A stretch of DNA of 8,552 nucleotides from Deltaproteobacteria bacterium. Lineage in GTDB: Bacteria > Desulfobacterota > Anaeroferrophillalia > Anaeroferrophillales > Tharpellaceae. The notes beneath the pieces were generated by a model. The model did no database searches and had not been told where the DNA came from. It was given only the letters and a program-made list of their open reading frames with translations. Shown here in pieces: positions 1 through 5,032 of the stretch. The DNA lies in assembly GCA_013153415.1 (NCBI GenBank), contig JAADEO010000132.1:1-8552 (forward strand), written 5' to 3'. A program made the translations under genes and the position numbers. Every line of letters starts with the position of its first letter. Position 1 is the stretch's first letter.

Positions 1-658
1 TCAGAGTCTTATTGAGTTTTTCGATCGCCTCGCGGGACTGGACCCGCAAAAAGACATCGAGAATCTCCAGGTCGAGCTCGGGATCACGACCCAGCTTCTC
101 ATGCAGCCGGCTGATCGCGGTCGGCGAACCCAGCTGGCCCAGAGCGATAATCGCGGCATGAACCAGCTCCCGGTCCTCGGTATAGAGCAACTCGGCAATA
201 TTGGCTGCCGCCCCGGGATCACCGATTTCGCCCAAAGCCACGATAACCTTCTCGAGAATTTCGTGATCATCCTCGTTGACCAGGATCGCCATCAAAACAT
301 GGTAAGCATCCTCGAGCCCGATCTCTCCCGCCAATTCTATCAGAAAAGAGCGGCTTTCGCATTTGTCGTCCTGGAGCAAAGCCAGGAAAGTCGCCGGGGC
401 TTCCAGAATCCTGGCTACCAGGCGCTCTTTGAGGTCGGGAAAGGAGGCGGTCAGGTAGGGAAACTTATCCAGTACCATCGTCATCAGGGGAACAGCGAAC
501 TCCGGAGAGCTGTTCCCGATCAGCTCCAGGGCCTCGCGCTGGACATCGAGATCCATTTCAGCAATATGGGAAAGAACGATTCCGGCTTTGATAGCATCAT
601 TTTCGGCGATATTGCTCCGGATCTCGGCAATAAACGCCCGTGGCTCGATTTTAGCCAT
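1..658 (-). CDS. HEAT-repeat protein, 3' end cut by the window edge
   Basis: An open frame starts at ATG 658 and runs to the left edge without a stop, giving 219 visible residues (begins MAKIEPRAFIAEIRSNIAEN). A strong ribosome binding site, AGGGGAG at 664-670, lies 5 bases before the ATG. The protein is almost wholly helical. From about residue 100 it shows HEAT-type helix pairs of roughly 32 residues with the usual turn: ALGEIGDPGAAANIAELL (141-158), then ALGQLGSPTAISRLHEKL (172-189), and a further pair after residue 194. Residues 20-95 look like more degenerate repeats. There is no signal peptide or membrane segment, so it is probably cytoplasmic. HEAT repeats are protein-binding scaffolds, and the visible part does not reveal a partner or activity. 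A catalytic or signalling domain could lie beyond the edge. It sits 20 bases after the small membrane protein gene and probably ends the purB transcript or continues it. The family is confident; the function is unknown. Confidence 0.85.
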   Translation of the reverse strand, partial: MAKIEPRAFIAEIRSNIAENDAIKAGIVLSHIAEMDLDVQREALELIGNSSPEFAVPLMTMVLDKFPYLTASFPDLKERLVARILEAPATFLALLQDDKCESRSFLIELAGEIGLEDAYHVLMAILVNEDDHEILEKVIVALGEIGDPGAAANIAELLYTEDRELVHAAIIALGQLGSPTAISRLHEKLGRDPELDLEILDVFLRVQSREAIEKLNKTL

Positions 659-678
659 GACAACTCCCCTCTAAAAAC

Positions 679-861
679 TCAGTCATCATAATAACCGACA
701 TACTTTTTTTCGATCCACATCCCGGCCAGCACCATTATCCCCCCCACTCCGATCAGGATACTGGCGGCAATGTACATATCGTGAATCAACCAGATAGCGA
801 TGCCGCAAACAGCAAAAAGAAAACCAAAAACCTCAAGTATCGGGATAATAATTTTGTTCAC
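679..861 (-). CDS. Small two-helix membrane protein, function unknown
   Basis: This 60-residue protein has two hydrophobic segments (about residues 4-26 and 31-50) joined by a short HDMY turn, with a charged, tyrosine-rich tail ending KKYVGYYDD. Lys3 and the Glu-Lys-Lys at 51-53 suggest both ends face the cytoplasm, giving a hairpin in the inner membrane. The start is GTG 861: the only in-frame ATG upstream (879) is followed at once by a TAG stop. AGGAG at 871-875 sits 9 bases before the GTG, a normal Shine-Dalgarno arrangement that supports real translation. It lies 41 bases after ccdA and 20 bases before the HEAT-repeat gene. I recognise no family. A role as a small accessory subunit is possible from context only. 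Glycines at 38, 40 and 41 in helix two could support helix packing. Confidence 0.7.
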   Translation of the reverse strand: MNKIIIPILEVFGFLFAVCGIAIWLIHDMYIAASILIGVGGIMVLAGMWIEKKYVGYYDD

Positions 862-902
862 GGTCCGGGTCTCCTACATACATTTCCCGCCACGAACCGG
901 GA

Positions 903-1637
903 TTAACCGGTCTGCGGCAGCATCATATTGAGATATTGTGAAATCAGCGAGAGATAGTCGAATACCAGCAACAGGCCGATGATCACCAGAAAGATTCCAC
1001 TGACGATGCTGACTATCCGCAGATAGCGGTTGAATTTGGCGAAATAGGTAAGAAAAGTATTGAAAGCCAGGGCTGAAAGCAGAAACGGCAGCCCCAATCC
1101 CAGCGAGTAAGCGATCAACAGAACGATCCCGCTGGTGACGTTATCAGAGGTGCTGGCGTAGAGCAGGATACTCGCCAGGATCGGCCCGATACAAGGGGTC
1201 CAGCCGGCCGCGAAAGCGATCCCGACCAGGACCGAACCCAGATAACCGAGCGGCTTGTCGGTAAACTCGAAACGTTTTTCCCGCTCGAGGAAACTCAACT
1301 TGACGAAACCGGTGATATGGATACCGAGCAGGATCACGATCACTCCGCCAACCCGGCGGATGAGCACCTGGTTTTCATGGAAAAAATTGCCGACATAGGT
1401 CGCCGAAGCTCCCAGGGCCACGAAAACCATGGTGAAACCGAGAATAAAGAAGAGCGAGTGAAACAGGGTTCGCCGCCGGACCGCGCTGCTTCGGCTGTCA
1501 ACCAGTTCATCGAAAGAGATCCCGGTTATATAGGTCAGATACGACGGGATCAGCGGTAAAACACAGGGAGAGATAAAGGAGAAGATCCCGGCCGTAAAAG
1601 CGATCAGCAGGGAGATCTGTGAGGATGAGGATTCCAT
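903..1637 (-). CDS. ccdA: CcdA-type thiol-disulfide transmembrane transporter
   Basis: This is a 244-residue inner-membrane protein of the CcdA/DsbD transmembrane family, which passes electrons from cytoplasmic thioredoxin to extracytoplasmic thiol proteins, usually for cytochrome c maturation. About six helices are visible (near 10-32, 58-80, 92-114, 130-160, 168-190 and 203-228). The two family hallmarks are present: Cys25 in SFISPCVLPLIPSYL at the end of helix one, and Cys149 in AAGWTPCIGPILAS in helix four. They form the redox-active pair. Length fits stand-alone CcdA; there is no N- or C-terminal thioredoxin domain as in DsbD. ATG 1637 lies 9 bases after the aroB stop, with only a weak AGG upstream, so translation may be coupled to aroB. 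No thioredoxin-like partner (ResA/CcmG), ResB or CcmF is in the window, so its client cannot be named. Confidence 0.93.
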   Translation of the reverse strand: MESSSSQISLLIAFTAGIFSFISPCVLPLIPSYLTYITGISFDELVDSRSSAVRRRTLFHSLFFILGFTMVFVALGASATYVGNFFHENQVLIRRVGGVIVILLGIHITGFVKLSFLEREKRFEFTDKPLGYLGSVLVGIAFAAGWTPCIGPILASILLYASTSDNVTSGIVLLIAYSLGLGLPFLLSALAFNTFLTYFAKFNRYLRIVSIVSGIFLVIIGLLLVFDYLSLISQYLNMMLPQTG

Positions 1638-1646
1638 AAAAACCTA

Positions 1647-2780
1647 TCAGGGATTAAGTTGGGGTTGTTTACATTTGATCAGGACTTCTCGCAAAAGAAC
1701 CGGATCGACATTGTCTTCCAGGTATGGGTCGCCGAGACCCCGCAACAGAACCATCGACAGGCCGGAACCGGCAGCAACCTTTTTGTCCCGCCGCATGAGC
1801 TCTATCATCTGGTCGATGTCCGCATCTTCAGGGACAACCGCCGGCAGACGGTAATGACTGATCAATTGCAGAGCGCGCTGAAACCCGCTCTCCGGCAACA
1901 GTTCCATGGCTACCGAAAGAGTGAGTGCGCACACCAGGCCGATCGACACCGCCTCACCATGAGGCAGCTTCTGAAAACCATACATCTTCTCCAGCGCGTG
2001 GCCAACGGTATGCCCGAGATTGAGGGCGGCCCGGACTCCGAGCAGGTCGAATTCGTCCCGTTCCACGTAATCGGCCTTGATCCGGCTGCAGGAGTGGATC
2101 ATGATCGCCAGGCTGCGGCTTTTGCGTTCCATGATCTCGGTCTGGTTCAACTCCAGGAAAGAGATGAAATCATCGCCGGCCAGCAATCCGTACTTGACCA
2201 CCTCGCCGAGACCGCTGAGCAACTCTTTTTCGGGCAGGGTCTCGATGAAATCGACATCGGAGATCACCACCCGGGGTTGATAGGTACTGCCGATCAAGTT
2301 TTTTCCGAACTCGAGATTGACGCCGTTCTTGCCACCGATAGCGCTGTCGACCTGGGCCAGAACGGTGGTCGGCAGTTGGATGAGGTCAATGCCCCGCATG
2401 TAGGTGGCGGCGGCAAAACCGGCCAAGTCGCCGATCACGCCGCCCCCCAGGGCGCAGATAAAACCGTTGCGTTGCAAACCGGCCTCATAGAGTTCCCGGT
2501 AAAGACTCTGCAGGGTGGTGTAATTTTTATATTCCTCACCATCGGGCAGGATCACCGGTCGACCCTGGTAGCCGGCCGCCGCCAACCATTTCCGGACCCG
2601 GCTGAGATAGAGCGGGGCGATGGTTTCGTTGGTAACGATCACCCCGTCCTTACCCCGCAGACGGGGAATCAGGAGGCTGTCCCCACCATCGCCTGTCTCA
2701 TCGTACTGGGTCAGTCCGGAACCGATACAGATGGAATAGCTGCGGGAATCGAGCGCTACAGTCAGTTTATGAATGGTCAT
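1647..2780 (-). CDS. aroB: 3-dehydroquinate synthase
   Basis: AroB converts 3-deoxy-D-arabino-heptulosonate 7-phosphate (DAHP) to 3-dehydroquinate, the second step of the shikimate pathway. It uses NAD and a divalent metal in the cytoplasm. The 377-residue protein is near the usual length. The NAD-binding GGGVIGDLAGFAAATYMRG starts at residue 112, followed by the substrate-site stretch LPTTVLAQVDSAIGGKNGVN (136-155). The three expected metal ligands are present: Glu193 in GLGEVVKYG, His257 in LNLGHTVGHALE and His274 in LPHGEAVSIG. Their spacing matches known AroB enzymes. ATG 2780 follows the purC stop by 14 bases, and the ribosome binding site is weak (an AGG about 10 bases upstream, next to the purC stop), so translational coupling to purC is likely. 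Nothing looks damaged. Confidence 0.97.
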   Translation of the reverse strand: MTIHKLTVALDSRSYSICIGSGLTQYDETGDGGDSLLIPRLRGKDGVIVTNETIAPLYLSRVRKWLAAAGYQGRPVILPDGEEYKNYTTLQSLYRELYEAGLQRNGFICALGGGVIGDLAGFAAATYMRGIDLIQLPTTVLAQVDSAIGGKNGVNLEFGKNLIGSTYQPRVVISDVDFIETLPEKELLSGLGEVVKYGLLAGDDFISFLELNQTEIMERKSRSLAIMIHSCSRIKADYVERDEFDLLGVRAALNLGHTVGHALEKMYGFQKLPHGEAVSIGLVCALTLSVAMELLPESGFQRALQLISHYRLPAVVPEDADIDQMIELMRRDKKVAAGSGLSMVLLRGLGDPYLEDNVDPVLLREVLIKCKQPQLNP

Positions 2781-2794
2781 CAGCGACAGCCTGC

Positions 2795-3508
2795 TCAGAT
2801 ATCATCCCCACAAACCCGGCGGCAAATCTCGAGATACGCCTCCTCAACCTGCCCCAATTCCCGACGAAAACGGTCCTTGTCCAGCTTTTCCAGGGTATGC
2901 CGGTCCCAGAGACGACAGGTGTCGGGGCAGATCTCGTCGGCCAGCAGCATCCGCCCTTTATAGTCGCCGAATTCGAGTTTGAAATCGACCAGCAGGATAT
3001 CACGCTCATAAAGATACTTTTTGAGCACCTGGTTGACCCTGAGAGCGATTTCCCGGGCCTCGTCGATCTGCTTTTCAGTGGCCAGGTTGAAGGCCAGGAT
3101 ATGGTCCCGATTGATCATCGGATCGTTAAGGGCATCATCCTTGTAATAATATTCGACGATCACCCGGGGCAGTTCATCACCCTCGCTGCGCCCCATGCGC
3201 TTGGCCAGGCTGCCGGCGATATAGTTGCGGACGACAACCTCGACCGGCATGATCTCCACTTTCCGGGCCAGCATCTCCCGGTCGGAAAGCCGCTCGATAA
3301 AATGACTCTCGATTCCGTTTTCGGCCAGCATCTGAAACAACCGGGCCGAAACTTTATTATTGATAATCCCTTTATCGGCAATGGTTCCCTTCTTGGCTCC
3401 GTTGAAAGCCGTGGCATCATCCTTGAAATAGAGAATGCTCTTGTCCGGGTCATCGGTTGCGTAGATAATCTTGGCCTTGCCTTCATACAATTTCTGACGA
3501 CGCTCCAT
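2795..3508 (-). CDS. purC: SAICAR synthetase (phosphoribosylaminoimidazole-succinocarboxamide synthase)
   Basis: PurC joins aspartate to CAIR using ATP to make SAICAR in de novo purine synthesis. The 237-residue protein has the usual length of the short bacterial form. Landmarks run in order: the N-terminal KLYEGKAKIIYAT (6-18), which contributes to the ATP site; PVEVVVRNYIAGS (88-100); LLVDFKLEFG (172-181); DEICPDTCRLWD (191-202); and the C-terminal KDRFRRELG (211-219). All are family signatures and all are intact. ATG 3508 has AGGGAGAAGG at 3511-3520 just upstream, one of the strongest ribosome binding sites in the window. It follows purB by 52 bases with no terminator. Its product is the substrate of PurB, encoded just upstream, so the pair works as consecutive steps. 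Confidence 0.97.
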   Translation of the reverse strand: MERRQKLYEGKAKIIYATDDPDKSILYFKDDATAFNGAKKGTIADKGIINNKVSARLFQMLAENGIESHFIERLSDREMLARKVEIMPVEVVVRNYIAGSLAKRMGRSEGDELPRVIVEYYYKDDALNDPMINRDHILAFNLATEKQIDEAREIALRVNQVLKKYLYERDILLVDFKLEFGDYKGRMLLADEICPDTCRLWDRHTLEKLDKDRFRRELGQVEEAYLEICRRVCGDDI

Positions 3509-3560
3509 AACCTTCTCCCTTGGGCAAAGAACTCATCCCGCCCCTGAATCTGCCACCCCG

Positions 3561-4862
3561 CTATCCGGATGTACCGAACACCCTGGCAAAGATCTCCGGC
3601 ACCCGGCGCAGGTGATGCTCCAGGCTGAAAATTTCTTCGATCTCCGAGGCGGAAATAAACTTGGTTACCTCGCTATCCTTAAGCAGGTATTCCTTGAAAG
3701 AGCCACCTTCGTTGAAAGCGGCCATGGCATTACGCTGCACCCAGCGATAGGCATCCTCCCGGGCCGCTCCGGCCCGGGCCAGGGCCAGCAGAACCCCCTG
3801 GGAATAGATCGTCCCCCCGGTCAGTTCCAGATTTTTAAGCATCCGCTCGGGATAGAGCACCAGTTTTTCCATCATCCCGCCGAAACGATGCAACATGAAA
3901 TCGAGCAGAATCGTGGCATCGGGGGCGATCACCCTTTCCACCGAAGAGTGGCTGATGTCCCGTTCATGCCAGAGGGCGACATTCTCCATCGCTGCCAGGG
4001 CATGGGAACGGACCAGGCGGGCCAGACCGCAAAGATTCTCCGAAAGGATCGGGTTGCGTTTATGCGGCATCGCCGAGGAACCCTTCTGGCCGGCATGGAA
4101 AAATTCTTCCGCCTCGCCGACCTCGGTGCGCTGCAGGTGCCGAATCTCGGTGGCGAACTTCTCCAGCGAAGCTGCGACCAGGGCCAGAGTCGTAAAGAAG
4201 AAAGCGTGCCGGTCGCGTTGAACTATCTGGCTCGAAGCCGGGGCCGGTCTGAGGCCCAAACGGGCACAGACCGCCTCCTCGATGGCGGGATCGATATTGG
4301 CGAAAGTTCCCACCGCCCCGGAGATTTTACCGACCGAGATATCCTCGATCGCCGCCGCCAAGCGTTTCTTCTGGCGTCCCATCTCGTCGTACCAGATGGC
4401 GAATTTGAGCCCCACGGTGATCGGCTCGGCATGGATACCATGTGAACGGCCGATCATCGGGCAGTCACGCAGCTCGAAAGCCCGGGTCTTGATCGCTTCC
4501 AACACCCGGTCCACTCCCTGCATCAACAGCCCTCCAGCCTCCTTGAGCTGCAGGGCCAGGGCCGTATCCAGAACATCGGATGAGGTCATGCCGAAATGGA
4601 TATGGCGGGAAGCGGGACCGACGAACTCGGCCACCGAAGTCAAAAAAGCGATCACATCGTGCCGGACCTCGGCCTCGATCTCCTGAATACGGTTGACGTC
4701 GAAAGCCGCTTTTTCACGGATCTGCTGCCAATCCTCGGCCGGGATCTCACCCTTTTCGGCATAGACTTCGCAGACCGCCAGCTCGACTTTGAGCCAACAG
4801 GAAAATTTATTCTCTTCGCTCCAGACCCGGCTCATTTCGGGTCGCGAGTAGCGTTCAATCAT
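3561..4862 (-). CDS. purB: Adenylosuccinate lyase
   Basis: PurB removes fumarate from SAICAR to give AICAR, and from adenylosuccinate to give AMP. It belongs to the fumarase/aspartase superfamily, whose members are usually homotetramers. I chose ATG 4862 (protein begins MIERYSRPEM, 433 residues). The open frame reaches back to a GTG at 4922, but that would add 20 atypical residues from AT-rich DNA and has no properly spaced ribosome binding site. With the ATG, the catalytic histidines fall at His68 (EVRHDV), His89 (SRHIHFGMTSSD) and His141 (GRSHGIHAEP), as remembered for the Bacillus subtilis enzyme. The superfamily signature GSSAMPHKRNP is at 261-271, with the mobile-loop catalytic serine. 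GGAG at 4875-4878 lies 12 bases before the ATG, rather far. It is the first gene after the promoter at 4952-4981, with a leader of about 83 bases. Confidence 0.95.
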   Translation of the reverse strand: MIERYSRPEMSRVWSEENKFSCWLKVELAVCEVYAEKGEIPAEDWQQIREKAAFDVNRIQEIEAEVRHDVIAFLTSVAEFVGPASRHIHFGMTSSDVLDTALALQLKEAGGLLMQGVDRVLEAIKTRAFELRDCPMIGRSHGIHAEPITVGLKFAIWYDEMGRQKKRLAAAIEDISVGKISGAVGTFANIDPAIEEAVCARLGLRPAPASSQIVQRDRHAFFFTTLALVAASLEKFATEIRHLQRTEVGEAEEFFHAGQKGSSAMPHKRNPILSENLCGLARLVRSHALAAMENVALWHERDISHSSVERVIAPDATILLDFMLHRFGGMMEKLVLYPERMLKNLELTGGTIYSQGVLLALARAGAAREDAYRWVQRNAMAAFNEGGSFKEYLLKDSEVTKFISASEIEEIFSLEHHLRRVPEIFARVFGTSG

Positions 4863-4938
4863 GGTTATCGGTATCTCCGGCTCTGTTTTTCCGATTTCTG
4901 GGTTTAAATATAACTCAGCCACCCTTGTCTAAGGCAGC

Positions 4939-4954
4939 TGTGCAAACGTTGATT
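4939..4954. promoter_or_regulatory. Possible PurR/LacI-like operator half site
   Basis: The plus strand holds GCAAACGTT at 4942-4950, centred on the CG at 4947-4948. It equals the left half and centre of the gammaproteobacterial PurR operator (consensus about GCAAACGTTTGC). The right half is degraded (GAT in place of TGC), so only AACGTT is truly palindromic. It overlaps the predicted transcription start of the purB promoter, where a repressor would act. The position is suggestive, but the match is partial and no regulator gene is visible. Confidence 0.25.
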
Positions 4955-4981
4955 ATAGCATTACAAGGCGCTCAATGTCAA
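4952..4981 (-). promoter_or_regulatory. Sigma-70 type promoter for purB and following genes
   Basis: Read on the minus strand, a perfect -35 box TTGACA (plus 4976-4981) is followed by 18 bases and a perfect -10 box TATAAT (plus 4952-4957). The -10 is preceded by TGC, an extended -10 motif. Transcription would start near 4945, about 83 bases before the purB ATG. It lies in the only sizeable gap of the window (4923-5032), oriented toward purB. A match to both hexamers this good is very unlikely by chance in G+C-rich DNA. Activity is inferred from sequence. Confidence 0.85.
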
Positions 4982-4988
4982 TCTCAAT
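4971..4988 (-). repeat. Three tandem hexamers overlapping the purB -35 box
   Basis: On the minus strand three adjoining hexamers read ATTGAG, ATTGAC, ATTGAG. The TTGACA -35 box is built from the middle copy and the first base of the third. The array is exact apart from one base, but it is only 18 bases long. It could be a regulator-binding array or simple chance. Confidence 0.4.
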
Positions 4989-5032
4989 AGGATTCCCGGC
5001 CCGGCTCACTCCACTCCTGACCAGAACCTCAT

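Noticed and set aside
1..270. 89-codon minus-strand frame ending in TGA at the left edge
   Set aside because: It is out of frame with the HEAT-repeat gene, which covers the same bases in a frame with clear repeats. The Arg/Ser/Trp-rich product is typical of a shifted frame.
101..691. 196-codon plus-strand frame opposite the HEAT gene
   Set aside because: It overlaps the HEAT gene completely and also the end of the small membrane gene. Its product has no domain.
1659..2963. 434-codon open frame on the plus strand opposite aroB and purC
   Set aside because: It is the antisense shadow of two unmistakable genes, has no recognisable domain and spans the aroB/purC junction. Long antisense frames are expected with G+C-biased codons.
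4863..4945. Riboswitch or attenuator in the purB leader
   Set aside because: The leader is only about 83 bases. I found no purine riboswitch core, and the only stem seen (CCTT/AAGG near 4923-4934) is four base pairs.
4982..5032. Possible terminator after acnB
   Set aside because: A G+C-rich stretch (4995-5005) is partly self-complementary, but there is no stable stem followed by a T run on the minus strand.
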